Shown here: positions 30,526 through 42,017 of the stretch, in pieces
Layout of the letters: the number at the start of each line of letters is the position of its first letter
How positions within the stretch are numbered: the first letter of the stretch is position 1
NCBI GenBank assembly: GCA_947095585.1
Contig: OX352761.1
Coordinates: forward strand, 57,458,432-57,522,431
Origin: Nephrocerus scutellatus
Lineage: Eukaryota; Arthropoda; Insecta; Diptera; Pipunculidae
Length of the DNA: 64,000 nt
Reading direction: 5' to 3'
The notes under the pieces: generated by a model
The model's database searches: none
The model's input: the letters and a program-made list of their open reading frames with translations, nothing else
Told to the model about the DNA's origin: nothing
Position numbers and translations under genes: made by a program

Positions 30526-32854
30526 GGAAAAATTCTGTCACACAAAATTTTCCCACACGACTGGGAGTTACATTTATTTTCTTTATTTTATAATCACAAT
30601 GAAATTGATGAACAATAAAATTTAAGAGAACATTTCAAAACAAATAGAATTTCATTTCTCTTAGCCTCCCAACTCTCACAAATAGAGCGAGAGCAATTTG
30701 ATTTCGCCGTTTTTAGATTTCCCCTCGTTTTGGAAACTTTCAAACATCCACACAGAAACTCTTAATGTACGAAACTTACATTAAGAAGGGGGGGGAAGAG
30801 ACGGAGAACCACCGACACTGCACTCGCATGGGAGAGCAGAATACTGAGGAGGAGTCATGACTAAGTCACAGAAATCGGCAAACCATAGAGATGGTGGCAA
30901 ATGCAAACAACCACCACCACCCCAGTGTGAGAACGAGCAGATCACCACACACACAGCCTACAGGGTTCACCGAAAATCAACCTATCAGGATCGAACGCTG
31001 ATAAAAAAAAACACCAACAACAAAAGAGCGACATACCGAACAGCGCAATAATAGACGAGCCGAGCAACACCAACCAAACGAGCATGCCTATTGCAACACA
31101 CCAACAACAACCCGAAATATGCAGCCAAACAACACCAAGATCATAGAAGCCGAGCAACACCAACCGAACGAGATTACCTATTGCAACACCCGAAAAGTAC
31201 CAACAACAGAAGAGCGATATACCGAACAACACAGCAACAACAACCCGAAAACGCTACCGAATTACAACAAAACCCACACACAGAGCTGAGCCAAGCAACG
31301 CAACCCAAATGAATTTACATATTGCAAACAAATTTTCGCACCAAGACACAACAACAACAAACAACACGATGAGCAGAACAACAGTACACTGACAAACAAA
31401 GCAAAACCCAAATTATGCTTTGATTTCTGCAACGCAGGAATACAACAACAACAGGTACAGAGCTGGACAAAAAAACAAACATAAATCGAATGATTTAACG
31501 GAACAACAAAACACAATGAGCATAGCAACAACGGGATCTCGGACTGACCGTGGGAACCAAATAACATCGATAGTCCCACGGTTCAGAGATAACAGGACCT
31601 TTCCAACCGATTCAAAAACATATAAAAGGCAGGAAATTCCGACAACCAGTCTTCTTTCCTTCCCTGTGATTCCTAGTACTAGCAACTCGCTTAGTAATTC
31701 CTCGCATTAATGGTTCAAGAGAGATATCCTTACCATTACGTCCAAACGCTTCACGCCAGACTCAGTAGCTCCTCGCATTAATGGTTCAAGAGAGATATCC
31801 TTACCATTACGTCCAAACGCTTCACGCTAGACTCAGTAGTTCCTCGCATTAATGGTTCAAGAGAGATATCCTTACCATAACGTCCAAACTCTTCACGCTT
31901 GACTCAGTAGTTCCTCGCATTAATGGTTCAAGAGAGATATCCTTACCATTACGTCCAAACGCCTCACGCTAGACTCAGTAGTTCCTCGCATTAATGGTTC
32001 AAGAGAGATATCCTTACCATTACGTCCAAACGCCTCACGCTAGACTCAGTAGTTCCTCGCATTAATGGTTCAAGAGAGATATCCTTACCATTACGTCCAA
32101 ACGCTTCACGCTAGACTCAGTAGTTCCTCGCATTAATGGTTCAAGAGAGATATCCTTACCATTACGTCCAAACTCTTCACGCTTGACTCAGTAGTTTCTC
32201 GCATTAATGGTTCAAGAGAGATATCCTTACCATTACGTCCAAACGCTTCACGCTAGACTCAGTAGTTCGTCGCATTAATGGTTCAAGAGAGATATCCTTA
32301 CCATAACGTCCACACGCTTAACGCTAGAAATTCGTCGCATTAATGGTTCAAGAGAGATATCCTTACCATTACGTCCACACGCTGAACGCTAGAAATTCAT
32401 CGCATTAATGGTTCAAGAGAGATATCCTTACCATTACGTCCACACGCTTAACGCTAGAAATTCATCGCATTAATGGTTCAAGAGAGATATCCTTACCATT
32501 ACGTCCACACGCTTAACGCTAGAAATTCGTCGCATTAATGGTTCAAGAGAGATATCCTTACCATTACGTCCACACGCTTAACGCTAGAAATTCATCGCAT
32601 TAATGGTTCAAGAGAGATATCCTTACCATTACGTCCACACGCTTAGCGCTAGAAATTCATCGCATTAATGGTTCAAGAGAGACATCCCTACCATTACGTC
32701 CACACGCTTAACGCTAGAACTTCGTCGCATTAATGGTTCGAGAGGGATATCCTTACCATTGTGCCCACGCTTAACGCCAAACCTAAGCAAACAATGATGC
32801 TACAGTCAAAGGGGTACAAAGGCCCCACCGCTAGTACAACGACACCGCGCTCGC
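30521..32854 (+). repeat. Right LTR of element U, 3'-truncated
   Basis: Starts TGTGAGGAAAAATTC directly after a weak polypurine tract (AACAGGGAGG, 30511-30520). It matches the left LTR up to GCGCTCGC (32854), then breaks into H integrase sequence. About 250 bp are missing, including both AATAAA signals and the terminal TTACA. Against the left LTR I see about ten substitutions or small indels before the array. Confidence 0.9.
31701..32788. repeat. 71-bp and 65-bp tandem array in the right LTR of U
   Basis: Eight 71-bp units (starts 31701 to 32198), then seven 65-bp units (from 32269; last start 32724 is partial). One more of each class than in the left LTR, with the same order of variants. 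Confidence 0.9.
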
Positions 32855-33922
32855 GTCGGGTTTGCGACGGAGTCTTATGACCTCGGCACATGACTCTCCA
32901 GCTGCAGGACATGGAGGCATCCACAAAACACTATACAAGTTAAGACAGAAATACTTTTGGCCCGGAATGACAATTGACGTTAACAATTTTATTACGGACT
33001 GTGATACATGCAGGTGCAATAAGACAACAAATAGAACAAACAGACCTCCAATGGGTACACAGACATTGACGGAAAGACCATTCCAAAAGTTATATATAGA
33101 CTTTCTGGGACCCTATCCTAGAACGAAAAATGGCAATACCCAGATCTTCGTTGTACTCGACCACTTCAGCAAGTTTGTGTTCCTTAAACCCATAAGGAAG
33201 GCAACCTCAGCTGCAGTCGTCCAGTACTTAGAGGAAGCCATTTTTCATGTGTTTGGGGTTCCAGAATATGTACATTCTGACAATGGAAAGCAATTCATTT
33301 CCGAATTGTTCTCGAGCTTTTTAAAGCGCTACGGGGTTAAACACGTGAGGACTGCGATCTATTCGCCGCAGGCCAATGCCTCAGAGCGTGTGAACCGTAG
33401 CGTACTGACTAAGATCCGTTCGTACCTTGGAAGTGACCAACGCGACTGGGACAAGCATGTTAGTTTTGCGGCATTTTCATTGCGAAGCGTTGCGCACGAA
33501 GCTACAAGTTTAGAGCCGTATTATGCTGTCTTTGGCTTCTAAATGGCACAGAACGGATCCGCTTTTAACATCATACGACGGTTAAACGACATTAAACAAT
33601 TAGAAGTCAGAAATTTTAGAGACAAAGGACAAACAGAAAGTTATAAGGGACGAAATATTTAGGAATTTAAGTAAGGCTCATGACAAAGGAGAAAAGGCTT
33701 ATAACCTTGAGAAGCCGTGAAATTAAATATAAAGTTGGACAAACTGTGTACAGACGCAATTTCAGACAGAGTGACAAGACAGCAAGCTATAATGCTAAAC
33801 TTGGACCAAAGGCTATCAGAAGCACTATTCTAAAAACAATCGGGAATTCCTTATACGAAGTAGGAAATATGTCAGGGACGAAAGTAGGCATTTTTCATGC
33901 CAAAGACCTCTTTGCCCGTTAG
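32855..33922 (+). pseudogene. Element H integrase
   Basis: Continuation of the H pol after element U. HHCC finger: HDSPAAGHGGIHKTLYKLRQ and CDTCRCNK (about 32885-33020). Core: YIDFLGPYPRTKNGNTQIFV with the first Asp, VPEYVHSDNGKQFISELF with the second, and ANASERVNRSVLT with the Glu. The main frame is open from 32862 to 33542. A stop and frame change separate it from the C-terminal part (33680-33922, VGQTVYRRNFRQSDK, IFHAKDLFAR). The triad is complete, but the 5' part is fused to the truncated U LTR. Confidence 0.85.
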
Positions 33923-34215
33923 TGACTGTAAGAGTCTAAAAAAACTGATGATCTATATTATATATATTATATTTATTTATTTATCTGACCATTATTCATT
34001 ATTTTTTACTATTTATTTATTTAATTTATATTCATTTTTCTTTAGTGACTGTATAAAATTCTGTGATATTTAGACCCTAGGATTATGTGCAATATTTTAT
34101 ATCAGATCCATCGGTGAGATTTAGGTTGAAGGCCCTAAGATTATGTGCAATATTTTATATTAGGTTCATCTGTGATATTTTTATCTCGCGACCACTCATG
34201 TAATGGAGACGAGCC
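33923..34215. other. 3' untranslated part of element H
   Basis: AT-rich with a two-unit ~60-bp repeat (GGATTATGTGCAATATTTTA at 34079 and AGATTATGTGCAATATTTTA at about 34138). A weak polypurine tract AATGGAGACGAGCC (34202-34215) directly precedes the right LTR. Confidence 0.6.
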
Positions 34216-34660
34216 TGTTATGGACGCGTATGGTGTTGCAATAAACAAAAAGTGAAACTACCCTCAAATGCATGAAATAACATTAACCATCAACACTCAC
34301 CTGTTGGGTGCATAACTGGAATGCTCCTTGCCACAACCTTCGCGATCTTTTTATCTTCGTCTATTCCTGGAGCATACCTTTCTATTGAGCAGATGATCAG
34401 AGTTTGTGTCACCTTTAGTGGCACCAATATCTTGTACGCGGGCCACACTTTTGGGGAGGTCAAATTCCTTAAATTTATCCGCGGAGGAAAGAGGCATTTG
34501 TTTTGATAAGTCCCATTACTTTGTAACGTTTGCTGCAACGATATCACACAATTCCAGAGATTTAATTCTCATGGCTAAGTGTGCTACTTGTGTGTGATGA
34601 CTAAATAAAAACTCATTATGCAGGATGCTCGCTTGTATGAGGCAGTGAAGTGCAGCTCGA
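34216..34660 (+). repeat. Right LTR of element H, 5' part
   Basis: Starts TGTTATGGACGCG and matches 17055-17478 with small indels. It includes AATAAAAACTCATTATGCAGG near 34603. Homology stops after GCAGCTCGA and resumes at 39925. Confidence 0.8.
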
Positions 34661-35195
34661 TGTGGTTCAACCGGTATTCGTTCGAAGCACAGAAATTAAG
34701 GAACATTTATTAAATTAGCAACAAAAGTAATCATTTTCTTACCTTTTACGATTTAAACACAAATGCAGTGGTTGTGAAAACTTTTGACTGCAGCTTGCTG
34801 CCTGCCTGCTGGTTCCGGTGTTTGACGGTGTTTCATGTACCACTCATATTCCCAGGTGCTTGCATTGCCTGTCCAGGGCTGAATTAAAGCTTCCAACATG
34901 CAGCAGTAGCAGTGTGAAGTTGTGTTTTGTGAGGCAATTGCGTATTTTCACACATCAATTTCACTCATGTGGCAATTTTTTTATAGGTTGAATGTTGTTT
35001 TATTTCTTCGGATAATCCATAGAATTCAATTTCAGTCATATTAAGAAAACTTATATGACACAAATATACAAAAAATACTTAAATACACAAATAACAAAAC
35101 TAAGATAGTTTGACGTCTATTCTGCCAGACAGAAAAACAGAGTAGCGATTGCCTGGCTTAACAAGCGAGTTGGGGTGGATGAGTTCATTTCGGGT
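34661..35195. other. Unassigned sequence inside the H right LTR, left part
   Basis: Starts TGTGGTTCAACCGGTATTCG. It is absent from the left H LTR. No gene. With 39458-39924 it makes about 1.0 kb. It is either an unknown insertion or LTR sequence lost from the left copy. I cannot find a clear target duplication. Confidence 0.5.
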
Positions 35196-35432
35196 TTCTG
35201 AACTATGTCAGTCATCATCGAGCGCTCAACACGAGCACACGCAGATCACGCATAATATCGTCCAGCTACCTGCTACCGATTAAAAAAAAAAAACCCAAAA
35301 CCAAAAGCGAGCATTTCGCTACCTGCTACTTTTTGATTTTTTATTATTTCACAAATTATTTTTTAACTTCAGGAATATTTTTCTTTAGAATTTATTTTCA
35401 GAAAAGGTTTTCCTTTTAATCAGCCCTATAAA

Positions 35433-36960
35433 ATGGGGAAAAAAGCAAAAAGGAAGGAAAAAGTAAACGAGGTCCTTAATTAAGGAGCAAGTAACCAACC
35501 ATGGTGGGGATTTCCTCTTGTCGTTGTACCGAAGGCTGGATGAAGTGAACCAGCTGTGCGATTCAGCGACTTCAGAGGAGGAAACCATGAGCGTTGTCGA
35601 GGAATCGGATACTGAAGTGCCCGAATCCAGCAGTGGTGGAGAGGATAACTCCAGCGACGAAGACAGTCGCAAAGCTTGGTCTTCTTCCTAAACCTTGCCC
35701 GCAAAGGCAAAAAAAAGGAGGTTGTCTGGAAATTCCAGACCATCATCGCCACCAACATCAACTTCTCCTGGAGTGGCTGCTGTTGATAAAAAAATTGCTC
35801 TTGATAAAACAGCTTTACCAAAAGAGTCCCAAAAGGTCTCAAATAAGAAGGCACCACCACCAGTCGCTCCATCAAGCCAAAAATCCCAAACTACGGGACC
35901 AAGAGCAAAACCTTTTGCCATGCCGCCAATGGTCTGCTTCAGACTTAACGTCGCTAAACTATCAAAGTTCACGAAGAGCGCCAACATCAGTTGCAGAATT
36001 CGCAACATCAACAGCAGCAAATCAGTCGTTACGGCTATGAACAGAGATGGCCATCAGCTAATTCGGTCTGTCCTACAATCGGGAAAGACTGAATTTAACA
36101 CTTATACTGCAAAGGAGGACAGGAAAGAAATGTTGGTCCTAAAAGGTATTCACCACTCCTTTGATGCTGAGGATGTCAAGGAAGCGTTGATGACAGAGGG
36201 TGTCCCTGTACTAGTGGTGAAACCCTTCAAATCTCAAAGGACTGACAAGAAATTTAATCATTTCATTGTCGAGCAAGAGAAGAACTGCGATAAGGCGGCA
36301 GTTTGCTCAAAACCCCTCCTTTTGAACCAGTTGGTGCATTGGGAAAAACTAAAATCGGCGGGCATTACTCAATGCAGAAACTGCCAAAAATTTGGACATG
36401 TCGCAAGTAATTGCGGGATGAAATACAGATGCGTCAAGTGCAAAGATGAGCACTTGCCTGGCCAATGCCCAAGAAATGCAGACAATATAAAAGACGACAA
36501 CGTTTTCTGCACAAACTGCCAGAAAAATGGACATCCGGCAAACTATAAAGGATGTCCAAAATATAAGGAAAAGATGGCTGAAAAGCTTAAAACCGCACAA
36601 AAGAAGAAGGAACAACATAAATTCGCCCAGATGTCTGCTTCAAAAGCCATAGTAAAGGGAGTAAGTTTTGCTAGTATAGCTGCTATGGGGACTTCCAGCA
36701 AGCCAGCAACGATCAGCAAGCCTCTAACAAGCAGCCATGCAGCATCAAACAGCAAACCAATAAAAAAGCCAGCCGTTAAACCTGTACCATCTACCGGAAA
36801 AGCCAACATCTTCGACGATACGGAAAGGCTATTTGGAGCTGACCTCTTTACAATTTTACAGAAGGCAAGAGAAGTCGTGCCTGCTAATTATAGCAGTCTT
36901 GATGACAGGTCCAAAACAACCGTTTTGGGTCGACTTATTTGTGAATTATGTTCACAATAA
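35433..36960 (+). pseudogene. Jockey-like ORF1 (Gag-like) with three zinc knuckles
   Basis: Nucleic-acid-binding protein of the particle. The probable start is ATG at 35433 (MGKKAKRKEK). The frame breaks near 35480, resumes through an acidic Ser-rich part (MSVVEESDTEVPESSSGGED), and meets a TAA at 35689. It is then open to 36960. The conserved middle (about 35930-36370) leads to CRNCQKFGHVASNC, CVKCKDEHLPGQC and CTNCQKNGHPANYKGC. The rest is Lys/Ser-rich. It overlaps the ORF2 start by 13 nt, as is common in this clade. Two lesions are enough to disable it. Confidence 0.8.
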
Positions 36961-39173
36961 GCAGGATAAGTATATTCTCATATAATGTGAATTCCATTTA
37001 TTCGTTAGCTAGGCGTATCACACTAACATTATTTATTAAAACTAATAAACCTGACATTCTTCTTTTACAGGAAACAAATCTCACTGGGAGAAATCCGTTC
37101 AGTCCAGACGGATACAATATCCACAGGGTCGACAAAGGCAGTGGACGCTCTGGGACGGCGGTCCTTATCAGGAACACTATGGCAGGCAAAAAGGTGCAAA
37201 TCAGTGGTCTACGTAGCATGGAAGCAACAGCTGTCAGCATTAAAGTCAACGAAGTGGAGACTTTGCTGGTGATATCGGTGTACAATCACTGTAACGCAAC
37301 GAGGGAAGACATCCAACGGGATTTGCAAACTGTCTGCAACACCTCCTCTAGACACACATACTGTGTTGTTGGAGGTGATTTTAATGCTAGACATACTCGA
37401 TGGCAGGACGAAGTGTGCAATCACAAAGGAAGGGCCATTACAGACTGGATGGACTCAAATCCGCATCAGCACACGATAGCTATTGTTTCACAGCCCCGGA
37501 AGACGTACCCTCGGACACCGTCAACTCTGGATTTCTTTCTGGCAACCACAAATTTCTTAAATATTCTCCCAGAATTAAGAAATTATTCCTGCTTGGCGCA
37601 TGATAGCGACTCGGATCATATGGCCATAGAGCTTCGAGTGAGGCTGAACCAGCGAATTGTGCAAGTCACCCCAACACCTGAACTTCACATCAACTTTAAG
37701 AAAATAAACTGGAACCGGTTTAGATCAGAAGTTGAAGCTGAACTTCCTATTCCAGCGGCTTGCAGAAATCTGGAGAATACAGAAATTGATGATGCTATCA
37801 GAAATTTTGAGATTACAGTGAATTTAGCCATTAATCGGCAGAAAACAATTCGCACTAGCAGGGATCGCTTCCAACACTTGCCTGAGCATATACAGGCCAT
37901 ATATGCTCACAAGCAACGGCTTAGGAAACGCCTTCAGAGAATCTTCAATAGGACACTTAACACAGTCAACGACGAATACCTGTCTGTACTTTCGCAACTG
38001 CGTTGTACAGTTAACATGTGTCGTCAAGCTGTGCGGAGGTTTCAGGAAGATGAACTGACCAAACGGCTCCAGGACATCAAACCAGGCCCTGATGCTTTTA
38101 GGAAGCTGAACTCTCTGGTTGGAAAGTGTATTTCCATTCCAGAGATTATCATCATTGAAGATCGAACAGTATCCAGCGCTGCTGAGAAAGCGGAAGCCTT
38201 TGCCTGCCATTTTGAAAGGAGCTTAACGGACCGACCACCAACGCATCTTCCAGATTTCTTGGAAGAGGTTGAAAATCTTGTGGAAGACACCACTTCTCCA
38301 GGAAATACTATAGTGCAGTTCAGTGAAGAAAATCGCGCCAACGCACCCGTAGTCGTCGATATGTTTACCGGAACAGCTGTTGTCAATGATTTGATTATGA
38401 GTGGAAACTCAAAAAAATCATCAGGCACAGATGGGATTTCTAACATTTTGCTTAAAAAGTTACCGGGTATGGCAATTTTGATGTTAACCATCATTTTCAA
38501 CAATTGCCTAAACAATGGCTACTTTCCGGACAACTGGAAGGTGGCCAAGGTAGTACCAGTACCCAAGAAAACTGACCGCTCCAGCGTAACTGGTTACCGT
38601 CCAATAGCTCTACTGTGTTGTATCAGTAAAGTATTGGAATCATTGATCCGTAGTTCCTCAAGGTTCCAGACTTGGACCAGTCCTGTATAGCATCTTCACG
38701 GCGGATCAACCCAAAAATACAGCCGGAACAAGGTCTATGCTCTTCGCGGATGACTCCATAACGTATGCAGTTTCCCGCTTTCCCGAGATAGCTGCCCGAA
38801 GAGTGGAGGAACACCTCAGAAATCTTTGGGACTACTACCTGAAGTGGGGACTAAAGATCAACGCCAATAAAACGGAACTCATCTGCTTCCGAGTATCAGC
38901 AACCGAAACAAGGATAAGAAAAATCGCAAGCCGGTGCACAGCCTTAAAAATCACCCTTCCGGATAGCACAACAATAAACACCAAGTCAGAGACTAAGTAC
39001 CTGGGAATTAACTTTACTGAGAGGCTCAAGTTTAACTCTCACATCGACAAAACAATGAAAAAAGCGAACTACGCTCTTCATTTAGTGCACCCGCTACTAG
39101 ATTCGATGACATCTTTAACAATCAAGACGTCTCCTTCTACGAGAAGGCGGGCAACCAATATTACAGAGGCTGA
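36948..39173 (+). pseudogene. Jockey-like ORF2 (endonuclease and RT) with two internal deletions
   Basis: The APE endonuclease is nearly complete: FSYNVNSIYSLARR, LLLQETNLTG, VVGGDFNARHTRWQD (about 37369), SDSDHMAIEL (about 37610). RT begins with SGNSKKSSGTDGISNILLKK and TGYRPIALLCCISKVLESLI (to about 38650). It then jumps, with a change of frame, to PQGSRLGPVLYSIF and MLFADDSITYAV (38737). The missing part would hold the first catalytic Asp motif. A second deletion near 39100 joins LHLVHPLL to the C-terminal FDDIFNNQDVSFYEKAGNQY, stop at 39171. No RNase H. Not functional. Confidence 0.85.
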
Positions 39174-39457
39174 AGTTCGCCCTGTTTATACGCCGCTTAA
39201 TATTTTTCAATCTTATTTTATTTTAAAATTATTGTTTAAAATTTAATTACCTTAAAAATAAACATGTAATAGATTAAGTAGTAAAAAATATTGTTTAAAA
39301 ATAAACAATACCAAAAAAAAGACAATGTAAATACGTCGGGCCCCTATTGTTGAGCCGACACATATTAATATTAGTTATAAGTTTAGTTGTAAATCAAAAT
39401 TGTATATTACTTTAATGTTTAATAAAAATATCTTAATCTTAATCTTCTGAACTATGT

Positions 39458-39924
39458 AGTTCATTTGGTTCGGTATTGCATAATATTCGAAGATAGTTTC
39501 CCATTCACAATAGAATGTATTAATACATAGGTGCTATAAGTGATCGTTGTAGGTGTAAGGCTAATAATATTCATGTTTTATGTCCATATCAATAGTATTC
39601 AAGTCTTATGTCCATACTAATAATATTCATATCTTATGTCCATACTAATATTATTCATGTTTTATGTTTATCGGTGAGGGTGATAAAATTTTAAAAAGGG
39701 GCGGGATGAGGAGTTTGCATGTAGACTTTAAAAGAAAAAAAACTTACTAAGTGACTTTCACACAGAACAAAGAAAAATTAGTTCTAGAATTTTCGAGGAT
39801 AAGCGGGTAGTTTCGCCAGCCGACGTAAGAGCAAGAAGAGGCAGTTGGAATTTTACCATCAGCAGCGACAGTCGATATAAGTGCTCCATAAATCGAAAAG
39901 TACTAAACAAAGCAGAATTATTTC
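39458..39924. other. Unassigned sequence inside the H right LTR, right part
   Basis: Continues the sequence interrupted by the Jockey-like element. It includes the short repeat at 39567-39665 and a GGGGCGGGATGAGGAG patch (about 39699). No gene. Confidence 0.5.
39567..39665. repeat. ~27-bp minisatellite, about four units
   Basis: Units of the form AATATTCATGTTTTATGTCCATA, with variants TTCAAGTCTTATG and TTCATATCTTATG. Found only here. Confidence 0.7.
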
Positions 39925-41942
39925 AAGTGTTCGAGTCAATGGCTAACTATTGAATTAAAAAGTCAAGTGTTCGTCTCTGAACAAAAAAAATAAAAGATCA
40001 CCAATTTTCAAGTGAACTAGATTTAAATCAATAAAATTAAAAATTCCAGAGCTTGAATCAGTGTGAATAGTGTCGAGGCGCTAACCAATTTTTTTTTGAA
40101 TGCGTCGTGGAAAGAACCACAATTTTTTTTAGCGAACCAAAATTAAAGCTAAATTAAAATTCAAAAATTTCAATTTGCATTAGCAGTGTTAGTGCGTTAT
40201 ATCAATTTTAAAAGGCGTAGCAACAAAATCCGCCATATTCTAAGTGAGCCAAATCAGAGTGATAATTAAAATTCAAAAAAATTGCAATTCGCATTAGTAG
40301 TGGTAGTACGTTAGTTAAATTTAAAAGGCATCCTAACAAAATAAGCCATTTTCAAATGGTAGTGTGTTAGACGAATTTAAAAGGCGTCGTGACAAGATCC
40401 GCCATATTCTAAGCGAGCTAACCAAAGTTAAAAATTAAAATTCAAAATTGCGGAAACAGTGCCAGGGCATACCAAGTGGAAAGGCCATATATTTTGCCAA
40501 AGGAAAGTAGGAATAAACAGATTTTTAATCCGACAAAGAAGCATCATCTTATCAAACAATTGCCAAAGGTAAAACCAAGCGGATTTTCATTTTACCAGAC
40601 AAGCAGAAACACTGAGAAAATGGGTGCCTAAAAGCATGCAGAAAAAAAAAGTAGTTTTGTTATTATAATAGAACTTTTGAAAGCTTCTTAAAGAAAACTT
40701 TTAATTATCGCAGAGCATTCTGTAAGAAGTTCAAACCATTAACCATTTTACTTTTTACAATTAATTGGTTGTAAAACCTCCCCCTTTTTTGAATATTCAT
40801 TTTTTTTTTTAAATTTTCAAATTTTCATACAAATTAAATGAACTACATTTAGTGGCCGTAGGCGTGGCGGCTGAGCCTTTAGTTTGCCCCCCTTTTCTTT
40901 TAATTTTATCTCCCTATAGAGGAATTCCCCTTTTAGCAGCAACTTCTGCCGGCAGGACCCGCATTTAAAAGAGTGGAAAACCAGGTAAATGTCTATAAGT
41001 AAATATACATATTAAATTAATTAACGGCTACTAAGGGTAGTAGAGAAAATACTTGCATATTCAGTCTTCTTTACAAATTGTTTTTGGTTTTCTTTATTTT
41101 TTTTTAAATCGGTTTTAATAATCATAAATACTTACATAATAATCTTTGAAAAGGAATTATTGTTGAAATATCTGAAAAATGTTGAATTGTTTCCTTGAAA
41201 TCTTTTTTTTAAAGCTTATTAATCTAATAAACTTTTATAACGTATGAGAACCAGCTGAGGTTTTATTGTCTTCACCCGGTGGGTTGAAGATACCTCATTT
41301 GGAGGCCCATCTTTTCTTGGTACTCCAAAAAAGTTTAGCAATAATGCAGGGCTAATTTAAATTAGCATGGTATGTGGCTGCGATCAGTGATCCCCGTGTA
41401 AGTATCCGACGTTCCGCCAAAATAACTGTAACTGACTCACTGACTGGTGACACAGACAGATGGACAGACCTCAGTCGGTCTAGTCCTTGACGATTTTGTG
41501 AGGCTTCGGTACAGGTATAACGAGGTCATTCCTTCCTTAGTTTTAGTTTAGATTTAAGAATTCCCTTTTTTGTGAAGTACAAATACTTTATACAAAAAAA
41601 AAAGGAACATACCTTTTTTTTAAATTAGTTTTAATGTAGGAATGAATAGTTTAGCATAAGTTTCAAAGAAGGAATAACCTGCTTGCACCTGAATCGAAGG
41701 ACTCTTCCTTGTATCCATTCCTCCTCCACAAAGTTTCCCTATTAATTCCCACCCTTTTCTTACTTAACCGGATCCCTTTTTTTTACCATTTTTAGTCGAC
41801 ACAAAATTTTTTTTGTTCATGTCGAGGTGTCACTGGTAAGTGACAAGGACCACCCGTCCGACGAGCTCAGCCGAGCAACCGCGAGCGTGTCGCGACGTCC
41901 TTGCCAGTGGCAGAACCCCTAGTGGGACCTCGCTCTATAACA
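39925..41942 (+). repeat. Right LTR of element H, 3' part
   Basis: Matches 17479-19479 throughout, with small indels and one 28-bp difference near 40740. It ends CTCTATAACA and is followed by the target duplication CCTT. The AGGTCATTCCTTC inverted pair is present (second arm changed to GAAGGAATAACCT). Confidence 0.85.
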
Positions 41943-42017
41943 CCTTAAAGGAAGAAAATTACTATCTTGAAGAGGTTATTTATTTGTAATCGAAAAAGAG
42001 AGATTGAAGGCAATTTA

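Larger units (their letters stand above)
21752..32854 (+). mobile_element. Element U: long-LTR Ty3/gypsy retrotransposon with a Ulp1-like third gene
   Basis: An 11.1-kb element. Left LTR is 21752-24200, primer site 24203, gag 24285-25406, pol 25214-28545, third gene 29101-30525, and truncated right LTR 30521-32854. Internal length is about 6.3 kb. From memory, Ulysses of D. virilis is about 10.65 kb with LTRs of about 2.1 kb and an internal part of about the same size, so U is probably a Ulysses/Osvaldo relative (inference). It sits inside the RNase H of element H. LTRs differ by roughly a dozen changes plus array length, so insertion was fairly recent. The 3' end of the right LTR and the host flank were deleted together, so no target duplication can be seen. 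Confidence 0.9.
35209..39444 (+). mobile_element. Jockey-like non-LTR retrotransposon, doubly deleted
   Basis: Flanked by a perfect 13-bp target duplication TTCTGAACTATGT (35196-35208 and 39445-39457). A 5' region is followed by ORF1 (35433-36960), an overlapping ORF2 (36948-39173), and a 3' end with AATAAAAATATC plus TTAATC repeats. Zinc knuckles in ORF1 and the APE/RT layout fit the Jockey clade. Two internal deletions in ORF2 and frame lesions in ORF1 mean it could only have moved with help from a complete copy, or decayed afterwards. Confidence 0.85.
17055..41942 (+). mobile_element. Ty3/gypsy retrotransposon H, with two further elements nested in it
   Basis: The LTRs end in inverted repeats TGTTATGGA and TCCATAACA. 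The left LTR is 17055-19479. The right LTR is 34216-34660 plus 39925-41942. A tRNA-Lys-type primer site follows the left LTR. The internal part has protease, RT and RNase H (19910-21751), then element U, then integrase (32855-33922). The flanks carry CCTT (17051-17054 and 41943-41946). The paralogous empty site near 51286 reads CTCCCCTTAAAGG, exactly what removal of H would leave. The gag region is nearly absent. This copy is dead. Confidence 0.85.

Noticed and set aside
30060..30545. Leu-rich minus-strand frame of 161 codons opposite the poly-Ser region
   Set aside because: Poly-Leu arises from the complement of AGC/AGT repeats.
21752..32854. Target duplication for element U
   Set aside because: The right end of the LTR and the adjacent H sequence are deleted, so no pair can be compared.
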